A DNA stretch of 64,000 bases from positions 62,001 to 126,000 of the forward strand of contig NZ_JTAM01000018.1 of assembly GCF_000812565.1 (NCBI RefSeq). The letters run 5' to 3'. The position numbers and the translations under genes were made by a program. Source of the stretch: Flammeovirga sp. OC4 (GTDB taxonomy: Bacteria; Bacteroidota; Bacteroidia; Cytophagales; Flammeovirgaceae). The notes under the pieces are model-generated. The model saw only the letters and a program-made list of their open reading frames with translations. It did not search any database and was not told the origin of the DNA. This document shows, piece after piece, positions 8,346-19,400 of this stretch (within the stretch, counting starts at the first letter, position 1; every line of letters starts with the position of its first letter).

Positions 8346-9617
8346 CTAAACACCTAATTCATTAAATAATTCTGATGTTTGGCGTTTGAAAATTCCTCTT
8401 CCAGATAATAATGCACCTAAGAAAGTGGCCATTACACCAGGGAAGAAACCTATCCAAAATTGAGTGGGAACGACCTTCGCCCTGATCACATTAGAAAATA
8501 ATACATTACTATTACCTAATGTATCTGACATGTCAATACCTACTTCTTGAAGATAAAAGGTCAATATCAAACCTAATATGGTCCCGAAAACTGAACCGAC
8601 AGCTCCAACGATAACTGATTCTAATAATAATGATTTATAGATGTCTCTTTTGGATTCTCCAATAGCTATTCGAATACCGAATTCTGTATATCTTCTTAAA
8701 CCGCCAAGCAATCCTGTATTCCATAATACTATGGACATGGCAATGATAAAAAAGAAGGTGAATGCACTACTCATTGTATTGACCATATCGAGCATGGTAC
8801 TCAAACCATTTTGATCCCTTAAGGCTAACATTTGAGGTGCATATTCGTCTTCATCATTGGCAAAAGATTGATTATAGCTATTTTTGATTTCTTCAATTTC
8901 TTGATCATCATAAATATCATTGGGGAGGTAACCGTAAATCTCTTGAACGGCATCTTCCATATCTAGAATTTGCTCTGCATCTTTTATATCGATTAAAAAG
9001 GTTTTGTCGTCCATCACTGACAACCCAAACTGCACTGCTCCAACATAAGTAAAGTTTTGGAAAGACATACTTCCATCCATTGTAGAACCGAAATAAGTAA
9101 TTTGATCACCAATTTTCACATTCATCCTTTTGGCTAAACCCTGCCCTAAAAGCATTTCAAAGGGACCTTTAGGCATTCTTCCTTCTACAATATTGTCTGC
9201 TATATTTAGACGTTTCAAATCAGAATTATTAGAAGTCATATCAAAGGCCATTCCACCAGCAATCCCTTGAGTTTTGGTTTGACCATTTTCATCTGGAACG
9301 TCTAAAATTCCTCCAAAATTAAATCGCTTTACCCAGTCTACTTCAGGATATTTTTGCTTTAAATCGTCAATTACATCTCCAGCATCAAGGATAGAAAGAT
9401 CCAACGGTTTTTGAGCAATATTTTTGACATATTCTCTTGTCATCACCTTCATATGCCCCGTTCCAAAACGGGCATTCTGATCAACCATATCCCCCATCAT
9501 TCCTTCAATGTAACCCACAAAGAAAACGGAAAGGGACACTCCCAAGCTCACTACAATTACAGGAAGTAAACTTCTGCTTTTGTCTCTAATGAGACCTTTA
9601 AATAAAAATTCAAACAT
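8346..9617 (-). CDS. FtsX/LolE-type ABC transporter permease
   Basis: This is a permease of 423 residues with the MacB/LolCE layout: one N-terminal membrane helix (SLLPVIVVSLGVSLSVFFVG), a large periplasmic domain, then three C-terminal helices starting at FTFFFIIAMSIVLWN. The GLLGGLRRYTEFGIRIAIG stretch is the typical FtsX-domain coupling region after the second helix. These transporters use ATP in the cytoplasm to move substrates from the outer leaflet of the inner membrane or the periplasm, rather than through the membrane. Its start overlaps the stop of the preceding permease by one base, so the pair is translationally coupled and probably forms a heterodimer like LolC/LolE. Confidence 0.9.
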   Translation of the reverse strand: MFEFLFKGLIRDKSRSLLPVIVVSLGVSLSVFFVGYIEGMMGDMVDQNARFGTGHMKVMTREYVKNIAQKPLDLSILDAGDVIDDLKQKYPEVDWVKRFNFGGILDVPDENGQTKTQGIAGGMAFDMTSNNSDLKRLNIADNIVEGRMPKGPFEMLLGQGLAKRMNVKIGDQITYFGSTMDGSMSFQNFTYVGAVQFGLSVMDDKTFLIDIKDAEQILDMEDAVQEIYGYLPNDIYDDQEIEEIKNSYNQSFANDEDEYAPQMLALRDQNGLSTMLDMVNTMSSAFTFFFIIAMSIVLWNTGLLGGLRRYTEFGIRIAIGESKRDIYKSLLLESVIVGAVGSVFGTILGLILTFYLQEVGIDMSDTLGNSNVLFSNVIRAKVVPTQFWIGFFPGVMATFLGALLSGRGIFKRQTSELFNELGV

Positions 9618-10792
9618 TATTTCTTTCCTTTTAAAGCGTCTACAGTATTCATTTTAGCAATCTTGCGAACGGGAAGGTAGCTGATCACTGCAGAAAGTAT
9701 CACTACCCAAAAAACCGTTTTTGAAAACAATTCAGGTGTCAGCAATGGATAGATATATTCTCCTACAGTAATCCCCATTTTTCTGGATTGATCTACGTTG
9801 GAAGTCATAGGAATACCTACTTCATGCAACCAACTTAAAAGTGGTATCGCTATAATGGAACCTACCACCGTAGCGATAAAAGCATACATTGTTCCTTCTA
9901 AAGTAAATAAGAATGTCACTCTCTTTTTGGTAAAACCCAACGCGATATAAGTGCCTATTTCCTTTTGTCTTTTGAAAACGGAAAACACTTGTGAATCAAA
10001 TATGGCGATCAGAGCAATCAGCATCAAAATACCGTAAAGGAAAGATGATCCTCCTCTTTTTAATTCGATAAGTTCATAAAATTCTTTGAGCAAAGCCTCT
10101 TTGTCTTGGTAATTCCAAGATGCGTTGGTGGTTTGATTGTATTCGGCATCAGCCAATAAATACGTGGCTTCTTGTTGCAATCCTGTTAGTTGATTCATTC
10201 TATTCAAATCAATCCAAATTTGACCTGCATCAATGGTGGGTACATTCGTTTCAAAAATACCAGCAATGGTGATGTTCTGGGCATCAAAAGTTCCGTTTTT
10301 ATCTTTCCATCGCATCAATATTGTATCACCTACTTTAAGGTTATTGTCTTGAGCCATCCCCAACCCAATCAAAGCTGGAATATTGGCCTTGCTCTCTTTT
10401 AAAAGTTGAGTTGGAAGTTCTACAATTTGCTGATCTGCAGGGATGCCTTTTAGTAGAATCGGAACCATTCTTCCATCAGGATAAATATTCGCTTGGCGAA
10501 TTAAAACGGGGGTCAAATGAGCATCTTTTTCATATTTTCCATGTCCACTTTCTATGGTAAATGGATCCAATTTGTCATAATCAGGGTGAATTACTTGCCC
10601 TTGTGCGAACTCCCAATTGACCTGATCTCTAATGCCTTGATATTCCCAACCGGTGTACATGCTGTTGAAAAACAAAATCATGACAAACGCTAAGGATAAT
10701 GTGGTTATAGTGAGCCAAGTTCTCAAGCCAGAACTAATGATATTTCTAAACGCCAATCGAAAACTTAACCCTATGTTGTATAAAGTATCCAT
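9617..10792 (-). CDS. FtsX/LolC-type ABC transporter permease
   Basis: This is the second permease subunit, of 391 residues: an N-terminal helix after GLSFRLAFRNIISSG, a periplasmic domain with the AGIFETNVPTIDAGQIWIDL type of strand pattern, and three C-terminal helices beginning at FLYGILMLIALIAIFDSQV. The VFKRQKEIGTYIALGFTKK segment is the conserved cytoplasmic loop that touches the ATPase. It lies 3 bp after the ATPase gene and overlaps the next permease by one base, so stoichiometric synthesis is expected. I predict a heterodimer with its neighbour. Its substrate is not known. Confidence 0.9.
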   Translation of the reverse strand: MDTLYNIGLSFRLAFRNIISSGLRTWLTITTLSLAFVMILFFNSMYTGWEYQGIRDQVNWEFAQGQVIHPDYDKLDPFTIESGHGKYEKDAHLTPVLIRQANIYPDGRMVPILLKGIPADQQIVELPTQLLKESKANIPALIGLGMAQDNNLKVGDTILMRWKDKNGTFDAQNITIAGIFETNVPTIDAGQIWIDLNRMNQLTGLQQEATYLLADAEYNQTTNASWNYQDKEALLKEFYELIELKRGGSSFLYGILMLIALIAIFDSQVFSVFKRQKEIGTYIALGFTKKRVTFLFTLEGTMYAFIATVVGSIIAIPLLSWLHEVGIPMTSNVDQSRKMGITVGEYIYPLLTPELFSKTVFWVVILSAVISYLPVRKIAKMNTVDALKGKK

Positions 10793-10795
10793 CTT

Positions 10796-11488
10796 CTATT
10801 TTGTTTCGTCGTTTTTTACTTTACCATCTTCCAAAGTGATTACTCTTCTGAGGTATTCTATCACTTTACTATCATGAGAAGAGAACATAAAAGTGATGCC
10901 CAACTCTTCATTCAGCTTTTTTAGAATATCCATGATTTTGTAAGCATTGGTGGAATCTAAATTGGCTGTTGGCTCATCTGCCAGCACTATATCAGGCTTC
11001 TTTACAATGGATCTTGCAATGGCTACTCTTTGTGCCTGTCCACCTGAAATTTGAGAGGGTTTCTTGTTCGCTATATCCGATAGCCCCACCCATTCCAAGG
11101 CTTGCATGACGGCCTCTTTTCTTTCTGCTTTTGATTTCTTTTGTAAGAGTAATGGGAACTCTACATTTTCAAAAATGCTGTAAACAGGCAACAGGTTATA
11201 GCTTTGGAAAATAAAACCAATATGCTCATTTCTTAATAAAGCCGACTTTGCATCTGATTTTACAGCGACATTTTTTCCACTGATTAAAATTTCTCCTTCT
11301 GAAGGAATATCTAAAGCACCAATGAGGTTTAATAAGGTTGTTTTTCCTGATCCACTAGGACCAATCAGCCCTGTAAATTCACCTTTCTCGATTTTTAAAT
11401 TGATATTACTCAAAGCCGTAAACTCTGTTTCTCCTACTGGAAAACGTTTGGTTACGTTTTGAATTTCAATGATGTTGTTTGTATTCAT
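10796..11488 (-). CDS. ABC transporter ATP-binding protein (LolD/MacB type)
   Basis: This is a small nucleotide-binding subunit that drives the two permeases. Walker A is GPSGSGKT (about residues 43-50), the Q-loop is FIFQSYNLLPVYS, the signature is ISGGQAQRVAIARS, Walker B is IVLADEPTAN, and the switch His lies in FSSHDS. The spacing is that of the LolD/MacB group. I start it at the ATG at 11488, because an extension to a GTG at 11530 adds only 14 poorly conserved residues. If the GTG is used, the gap to the upstream outer-membrane gene shrinks from 63 to 21 bp. Confidence 0.93.
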   Translation of the reverse strand: MNTNNIIEIQNVTKRFPVGETEFTALSNINLKIEKGEFTGLIGPSGSGKTTLLNLIGALDIPSEGEILISGKNVAVKSDAKSALLRNEHIGFIFQSYNLLPVYSIFENVEFPLLLQKKSKAERKEAVMQALEWVGLSDIANKKPSQISGGQAQRVAIARSIVKKPDIVLADEPTANLDSTNAYKIMDILKKLNEELGITFMFSSHDSKVIEYLRRVITLEDGKVKNDETK

Positions 11489-11551
11489 ATCTATATGGTT
11501 TTCATTTGTCTCATTTTTTTGGGTAGACACGTAGGTTTACCCGTACGGTGG

Positions 11552-12691
11552 TTAATGGTTTAATACAGCCATTAATCGCACCCCAAAACCTGGAGTAAAT
11601 TGGTTTAAATCATTGGTCGCGATGGGTGAGGATATATCTGTTGTCGGATTATAATAGATCATAAAATACCCTGTCCACAAATCGAAATCATGATTATAAG
11701 TCGTAAAAAAACCTGTTCCGCTATTGGTCCAATCTCGATACACCATCACGGATATGTTATCAAAATATGATAGCGGATAATTCATAGAAATGGCGGTTGT
11801 ATTTCCTTTGTATTCAGCATGATTAAACTCTTCACCATACCATGTAAAAAGGTGTTCCCCCACCACATTCAAACCACTTCCAATTGGTAAGGTGTAATCC
11901 ATTCCCAAGTCCAATAAAGTTTGATTGGTGAGGATTCCTACATTTTTATTGGTCTTTGTATAAGTACCTTCAAACCAAACTCCTAGTAACAAATCCCATT
12001 TTCCATCAATACCCACTCTGTTTTCTGGTGTTTCAATGTACATGGGATTCTCTGCATTCCATCTTGTATCTAAAACCGCTTTTCTATGATGGTATGAAAA
12101 GGCAATTTCTCCTTTTGGTGTAGGCAACTGCACTCTTCCACCTAATTCTGGAATATCTTTGACGGATTGTAATGCATCATATCCTCTTTGCTCCTTATTT
12201 CCATACAAAGCCCAAAACCAAATATTGGCGTTGTTCTTAAAATAATATCTCGCTAAGGCAGAATAGACGCCATTCGTTAAACCCAGCGGGTCTCTAGGAT
12301 CAATTTGATTGAACCATTGCATAGGTCTCAACAAAGTAGAGGAACCAAAGTCAATTTTTTGAAGTCCTACTCTTATCTCACTATTGCCGTGAGCATAGCG
12401 CACCCAACCTCTGTAAGGCAAAACTGTTCCATCCCAAACCGGTGTTCCATTTGCATACTGAACAGATCCGTAAATATTGGCTGAAGCAAAGGCTGAAAAG
12501 GAATTTAAAGAATCAAATTGATGCTCAAATTTTGCTTCAGGAATATAACGTCCACCACTCCATAAATTGAGCTGTTCCGCTTCGGGAGAGTAGGTTGTAA
12601 AGCCCACTAACATACCATTGAAATCGAATTCAGATTGCCCGTAAATGGTATTGGACAACAACAACAAAAGTAGGACTTGAAGCTTTTTCAT
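11552..12691 (-). CDS. Predicted outer-membrane beta-barrel protein
   Basis: The protein has 379 residues and a signal peptide ending in NTIYGQ. The mature part is a string of alternating hydrophobic strands with aromatic girdles, such as RGWVRYAHGNSEIRVGLQKIDFG, WDLLLGVWFEGTY and YPLSYFDNISVMVYRDW, and it ends in a beta strand, as barrel proteins do. I do not recognise a named family; it resembles porin or alginate-export-type barrels. It sits 6 bp after the TetR gene and directly before the ABC genes, so it may be the outer-membrane end of the same export route. That role is inferred only from position. Confidence 0.75.
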   Translation of the reverse strand: MKKLQVLLLLLLSNTIYGQSEFDFNGMLVGFTTYSPEAEQLNLWSGGRYIPEAKFEHQFDSLNSFSAFASANIYGSVQYANGTPVWDGTVLPYRGWVRYAHGNSEIRVGLQKIDFGSSTLLRPMQWFNQIDPRDPLGLTNGVYSALARYYFKNNANIWFWALYGNKEQRGYDALQSVKDIPELGGRVQLPTPKGEIAFSYHHRKAVLDTRWNAENPMYIETPENRVGIDGKWDLLLGVWFEGTYTKTNKNVGILTNQTLLDLGMDYTLPIGSGLNVVGEHLFTWYGEEFNHAEYKGNTTAISMNYPLSYFDNISVMVYRDWTNSGTGFFTTYNHDFDLWTGYFMIYYNPTTDISSPIATNDLNQFTPGFGVRLMAVLNH

Positions 12692-12697
12692 TAGTTT

Positions 12698-13273
12698 TTA
12701 TTCTTGGGGACCATATATACCAAAAAAATAAAAGTTGATGATACCTCTCGTAACATCTTCAGAAGAATCAAACAGTGCTATATTTTTAGGGTCTTCAATA
12801 AATGCTTGCATGTGATCGAGCATTGCCAACATAAGTTCAATACTTAAATCTTGCCTGATTTCTCCGGAGGCTCTTGCTTTCATTATTTCTTGCACAAACA
12901 AAGACCTTCCCTCATGTTGCATGTCTTGTAACTCTTTCATCACCTCCACCTTTTCATTGAACATTTGAAGAAACTCTTCTAAAAATATTTTACTCATACT
13001 TTTAGAATACTCTATTTTCATCTCTGTCAATCGCAAAAGGGTTTCTCTAAAAGAGGTACTTTGCTCCACAATTGTATTATACTCCAACATGGAGGTATTA
13101 AAAAGATTACGGATTATGGTTAATACTAAATCTTCTTTATTACTAAACTGACGGTAAAACGTCATCTTGGAAACTCCTGCTGTCTCAAAAATTTCATTCA
13201 CACTGACCTTCTTAATTCCTTGTGCGTAAAAAAGCTCTTGTGCCGTTTTTAATATTTTTTCTCTCGCCTTCAA
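12698..13273 (-). CDS. TetR family transcriptional regulator
   Basis: TetR-type repressor of 191 residues. The N-terminal helix-turn-helix is clear (KVSVNEIFETAGVSKMTFYRQFSNKEDLV), followed by a helical ligand-binding domain without recognisable family signatures. The only possible start is a TTG at 13271-13273: the reading frame is closed by a TAA about 10 bp upstream, and the next internal Met is inside the DNA-binding domain. The TTG start lies within a few bases of a 12-bp inverted repeat, suggesting autorepression. As the first gene of the unit, it probably controls the outer-membrane protein, ABC and LolA-like genes together. Confidence 0.92.
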   Translation of the reverse strand: MKAREKILKTAQELFYAQGIKKVSVNEIFETAGVSKMTFYRQFSNKEDLVLTIIRNLFNTSMLEYNTIVEQSTSFRETLLRLTEMKIEYSKSMSKIFLEEFLQMFNEKVEVMKELQDMQHEGRSLFVQEIMKARASGEIRQDLSIELMLAMLDHMQAFIEDPKNIALFDSSEDVTRGIINFYFFGIYGPQE

Positions 13274-13275
13274 TG

Positions 13276-13334
13276 ATGTTACTTATTTTTAAATATGATA
13301 CTAATATAGTAACATTTATATTAATAAGTAACAT
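13276..13334. promoter_or_regulatory. Probable TetR operator region
   Basis: ATGTTACTTATT at 13276-13287 is repeated perfectly inverted at 13323-13334. A third GTAACAT half-site lies at 13309-13315, next to a small palindrome TACTA-ATA-TAGTA at 13299-13311. The sites cover the promoter just ahead of the TetR gene, the usual arrangement for autoregulation and control of the operon it heads. Confidence 0.65.
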
Positions 13335-13371
13335 TATTGAAGAATTTATTTTTGAGAAAAAATCATAAAAA

Positions 13372-13398
13372 AAGCCCATGAATTTTCATCATGAGCTT
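13372..13398 (-). terminator. Intrinsic terminator after the PKD giant gene
   Basis: Arms 13372-13381 and 13389-13398 form a 10-bp stem with one G-U pair. On the minus strand it is followed by seven T residues. It lies 25 bp past the stop codon of the giant gene. Confidence 0.8.
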
Positions 13399-13422
13399 TC
13401 TTTGAAATTTAACTGCAAATTG

Positions 13423-16400
13423 CTATCGAATAACGGTAAGTGAATTAGCATCTCTATGAATACTGCCATCGAGTTCACTGACATAATCCATCGTATAAGT
13501 ATATACACCGCCCGGAACTAGTTTACCTCTATACATACCATCCCAACCGTTTCCTTCTTGCCTCGCCTCACTGGAGTCTTTGTATTCTCTGCTGAAGATA
13601 ATTTCTCCCCATCTGTTGTAAATATTCAATTTGATATTAATTGCATATCGAGATCGAATGAGGAACTCATCATTTAAACCATCACCATTTGGTGTCATTG
13701 CTGTTGGTGTAAATAATTGAGGTGGGCATAAATCCACTACATTGATGGAGGTATACAATTCACATTCTGTTTCATAAGTCGTATCAATAATCCTTACTTC
13801 AAAAGTGCCTTGATCGTCTCTTTTTACAGTTTGAGTTGTTTCACCCGAATCTTCCCAATAGTAAACAAAATTGTCGCCTCCTGGAGCTGTAATTTCAATT
13901 TCCCCTCCTGTTCTGAAACAGAAAATTGTATCTGAAGTAGTAAACTCAGGTGGATTATCTCTTACATAAAGTGTATAGACTCTAGAGAAAGTACATTCCT
14001 TTCCACTGATATGTCTTACGGTATTTGTCACAATATATTCTCCTGGGCTTGACACATCAATTGTTGGTGTGTTTTCTCCGGTAGACCAAACAAAACTTTC
14101 TACCGTTCCTTCATACTCACCAATACTTCCATCTAATGTGTATTCCTCTCCCAAGCAAATTTGAATTTCTGTTTTCTCATCTTCAATTTCAGGAATCACG
14201 AATACGGTCACCGAATCATAAGCAATACAACCATGTTCATTGGTCACTTTCACTTTATACATGGTGTCTTCTGTAGGACTTACGTTTATCTTTTCTGTAG
14301 TTTGAGAAGTAGTCAACCATTCATAAGCAACTCCGCCACTCACCGTCAATTCAGTGCTACTTCCCTCACAAATATAGATGTCCTCAGTAATTGTGATTTC
14401 AGGCAATTCGTGTACTGTAATAGAAGCTTGATAGTGCGTTGCACAACCATTTTCTGTTGTTACTTCTAAATAAATATCATAAGTACCAGCCTCTGTATAT
14501 TGATGGGAAGGTGAAATTTCAGTACTTGTATAATTTGGTGTTGTACCATCATAATTAAAGTCCCATTGTACAGATTGAATTCCTGCATTATCACTGCTGA
14601 TTAACGTTCCATAGTAAGTACTCTCATTGATAAAGTCAGCAAAATCATAACGACAGATATTGTCAACCGTGAACTTTGTATCTACTAAATTATGAATTTC
14701 GACATCTGAAGAGAATACTTCAGAAGGACAACCTCCAATTGGCTGAACGATGAGTTGTACAGGATGTGTACCATGATCAGGGAAATCATAATGTAGACTT
14801 GGTTCTGTTGTAATTGTATCACCATAAACCCCTAAATCCCAAATATATTCTGTTGGGAGATCATCATAATCACTCGTGGATCCTGATGCATCCATAAAAA
14901 TAGTTTCTCCTAAACATACAGGCGTGGCCACAAAATTGGCTACTGTAACTGGTGTTTTAACTTCAATTGAAGAAGTAGTTGCACATAAGGTTGGATGTGA
15001 ATTATCTACAATTGTTACCGTATAAATTCCGGCCTTTGTGACTTGAATGGATTGCGTAGTTTGATTGTTGTCCCATAGGTAAGTGAAATTGCTTCCTGCT
15101 GGTGCTGTCAACGTTAAATCACCTTTATCAAAACAAAAAACGGTATCAGCACTTAGCATTCCAGGGTTTTCTCTAAAAATCACCTCGATGTCTTTCGTGA
15201 ACGTACAAGTCTTTCCAGAAGTATGAGATACTGTATTTGAAACCGTGTAAAGACCACTTGTCGTCACCACAATCGATGAAGTCGTTTCACCTGTTGACCA
15301 AAGTATATCCTCGGTTGTATTTGGGTAATCTATCAATTCCCCATTTAGAGTAATGGATTCTCCCTCACAAGCTTCAAAGAAAGTCGTCGTTTCATTAAAG
15401 GATGGAATGACATTTACTCTTACTGAATCATATTCTACACAATTAGTAGCATTTGTAACTTGAACAGTATAAACAGTATCCACTGTAGGAGACACTAAAA
15501 TTTTATCCGTTGTTTCCCCATTATTCCATAAGTATTTCACACCTCCGCTCGCTGATAATTCAATAGATTCACCAATACAAATAAATTGTTCTTCTGAGGT
15601 CACGATCTCTGGCAAACTATAGATCTCAACTTCTTGAATGACTGAATCCAAACATCCACTTAATGAGTAAACCTCTAATTTCACTTTATGTAACCCCACT
15701 TCATCAAAAGTATAATCTGGTGAAATATCTTCTACAATGACCTCCTTCAGTGGATCTCCATAATCAAAATACCATTTTACAGTTTGAATAACTGAGGGAT
15801 CATCATTGACATTAATTCCATCGTAAATAGATTGATTTGTAAATGCATTCGTTTCTCCCAAACAAACGGCAGCGACTTCAAATGCGACAACAGGAAGAGG
15901 GTTCACCAATAGTGTTTTTTCAACTGAAGTAGAAAAACAACTATTATCTGATGTCACGGTTAATTTGATATTGTAATCACCGGCATTTTCTAATTGAACA
16001 TTGATAATTGGCTCAGTGGTGGTGGTATCTCCCCAATTATTGATTTCCCAATGATAAGAAGTAATATTTCCTCTACTGTAATCTCCAAAGTCACTTAATG
16101 AGCCATCCAAAGTCAGTACATCACTCACACATATCGCTGCAAAATCATCTAATTTAGCAATAGCTTGAGGTTCATAAATGACTTTAAAAGTATCGGCTCT
16201 TACGGCTACAGTTTCCGAAAGGGAATTTGTACCATCAATTTTATCAACATAATCAGCCTCAATCCATGATTTAATAATGTAAGTTCTTCCTTCCTCTAAA
16301 TCAGGATCAATTGTAAATGGATTTCCATCTTTTCCGTACGAAAATGTAACTTCTTCTGATGTCCCTCCATCTGTGGGAGAAATTTCTACTCCATCAACAT

Positions 16401-19400
16401 ACCACTGATAGAATACTTCAGCAGTATAACTGTATTCTACCGTATCTTTATTAATTGGCGTAAATGTAGGGTCAGAAACATTAAGAACTGTTTCGCCCTC
16501 TGTAATACATTTTTGAATATCGCCTACTGTTCTTTCAGGAACTCTTAAAATTATGATATCACCTTGGGGATTGGCAGGGTAACTACATCCTTGTTCATCT
16601 TCAAAAATAACACCCGGAGTAGCTCTTCGATCTTCCTTCAAAATACTATCGTATAGGAATGTAATTGTATTTCCAACGACTTCACTTCTACCATCTCCAG
16701 AGAACCAACGATAACTGATATTTCCTGAGTTTACACTAGTATACGATGGTGTACCGTCAAAAGTAGAACTGAAAGGTGCATACCCTATTCTTTTAGAGAT
16801 TGTAAAGTCACCTCTTACACCACCTACTGTGATTTTTTTGGAATCAGTAGTCATTGTACATCCTTGGGCATCTTCTACCATTAACGATACCTCATAATTT
16901 CCAGCCTCAAAATAATAATCCAATCTCCCATTATCCGTTTCAACGCTTGTATCTCCATCCAAATCACTCTTAATGATCCAAAACCACTTATTTATGGTAA
17001 TCTCATTTCCATCTACATCTGTTCTAGGGGTAGAATTTCCTGCTGTATTATCGGCATTATCCGTAAAAGCAATGGATCCTCGACAAGCCATTGCGTATTC
17101 GTCTCCCACTTGCACAAGTTGTGTAGAAAATGGCGTAAAATCAGCTTCTGAAAAAGGTAATGAAGGAACATCAACATCCAAAGTGTCAGAAACACTACAA
17201 CTGTTGGCGTCCTCGACAGAAAGTATCACTTTACCCACTCCGGAAGGCAAGTTATTAATGATAAATTTCACATTATGACTTTCACTTTTATCTTCCGTAT
17301 AATCTGTAATTTCTGTCTCATTTCCTAAAGCATCCAAATACACTAAAGTATAATCTCGATCTTGAGGGTTTTGTAATTTTGCTCTGCTGAGTTTTGGATC
17401 TAGAGTGGCAACCACTTTATCACAATCAAAGAAATAAGACATGTTATCGCTTTCTGTTCCAAAATCAATGGTTGGAGCAGTCACTCTAACCCTTATTTCT
17501 TTGGTATAGCCACATACATTCCCATCAGTACTATCAAGTTCTGCGGTGAAATAGATTCGATACCTATTATTTTGATTATTTCTTGGTGCGGTAAAATCAT
17601 AAACAATGCTTTCCGTAATTGCTGTAGGGTCATCCCCACTTTTATACAACAATGGTACACTACCATCACCGTATACTTCCCATCTCCATCTGAAATTTGG
17701 AATTTTAGTCAGATCTCCCAAGACTTCCGTATCTACAGAAAAAGTTTGTGTAGAGGGTATACCTGTATCATTCAAACAAATTGAGTTCACACCCGTCATA
17801 TCAGAAACTGAAAGGTCTACGACATCAATACCTCCTTTTGTTTCAGTAAATTCACATCCTCCATCATTAAAAATAACTTTTACAGTGGCTTCGTATTCTC
17901 CTGTTTCTGTAAATGTAATCGATGGGTTTGCATCTGTGATTGGATCATCTGGAAAAACATAATCTATTCCGTCTTTTTTAAAAGTCCATTCAAAAGTGGC
18001 GTTTCCATCATTAATCCCTGCACCCGGAGAAAAGGTAATCGTTTCATCTTTACAAACTAAATCCTTACTGGAAATATCTACTGTTGGCTTTGCTTGTGGA
18101 GTGATTGCATCCGTAAAAATATCTTCACAAGTCGCTAATTTTGCGGTAAGAGTTACAACATAATTTGAACCACTTGTAAGGTTAACCCCTATTTTATCAG
18201 AGAGGTAAAACTTGTCTTTATTGGTAGTTGTAAAATTATATGTATCACCCCCTACTGTTACTTCCCAATCAAAGGTCATAAAATTGACATCGCCCTCTGA
18301 ATTATTAATAACGGCGAGTGTATTTACATCACATTCATCTTCAATATCCAATTCAAAATCTGCTCTTGGCGGTTCAATCGTTATTGTTTCACTGGTAATG
18401 TCACTCTCACAACCATTGTAAATTGCTCTCAATAAAACTTCATAATCACCGGGAGAATAATTGGTATATCTATGTCTTCCATTATAACCATCGTAGGCAT
18501 TTACCCAGCCACCACCAAAGTCCCATTGAAACTGAATTTGATCAGGATCAATATCCAATGCTACCAAATCTGTTGTGTTGGTGAATGTTGCATAGTTTTC
18601 ATCGTCATTACAAATAGGGTTTTGATCAATTGTAAAAGTGGGAGTTATAATCTTACCTATCAATACAGTTTCCGTTACTAATGGATCTACTTCGCACCCA
18701 TCTAAATTTTGTACTTCGTATTGAATCGTATAAGTACCGTGTTCATTGAAGGTATAGTTAAGATCATTCGTGAAAAATTCTTCAGTGGCTCCTCCCTCTT
18801 TGATGACTGACCACTTTACATTTTGTAATTCGGCATCTGTCAGTACTCTTCCAAAATGGGTTACTCTTGATGTAAATATCGAATTTAACCCTTCACAACC
18901 TCTCAAAGGAGTATTGCTGCTAATCGTAGCTAATAAATCCTGAGACTGAACTGTCACCTGATCTAAAACACATTCTATACCATTGCCTGTGGCTACCAAT
19001 TCAATGACATGAGCATTCTTATCGTTAAATGTAAAAATAGGATTTGTATTGTTAGGAATGTCCGTTCCACTTCTCCAACTTAAAGTATAACCTGAGGGAA
19101 GATCAGCTTCATTCAGAATCGAGAGATTCACATCGTATACATCTTCACAATACTCTGTTTTTGTATCTATTGCTATTGTTGTAGGCAAAAGGTTCGGGAT
19201 AGCTATGGTTTCACTATCATTACATCCTCCAAAATCAGCTTCTACAGTGATATTTTTTCCTCCATCTGTAAAAGTTCTATTTAATGTAGAAGGTAATTGT
19301 CGTGTAATCGTTGTAGGCACTCCGTCTTCTGTAATCGTCCACGTTATATTTTGGCCATTTAAGGAAGCCGGTAAATTAGATCGAAATTGTAAGGTATAAG

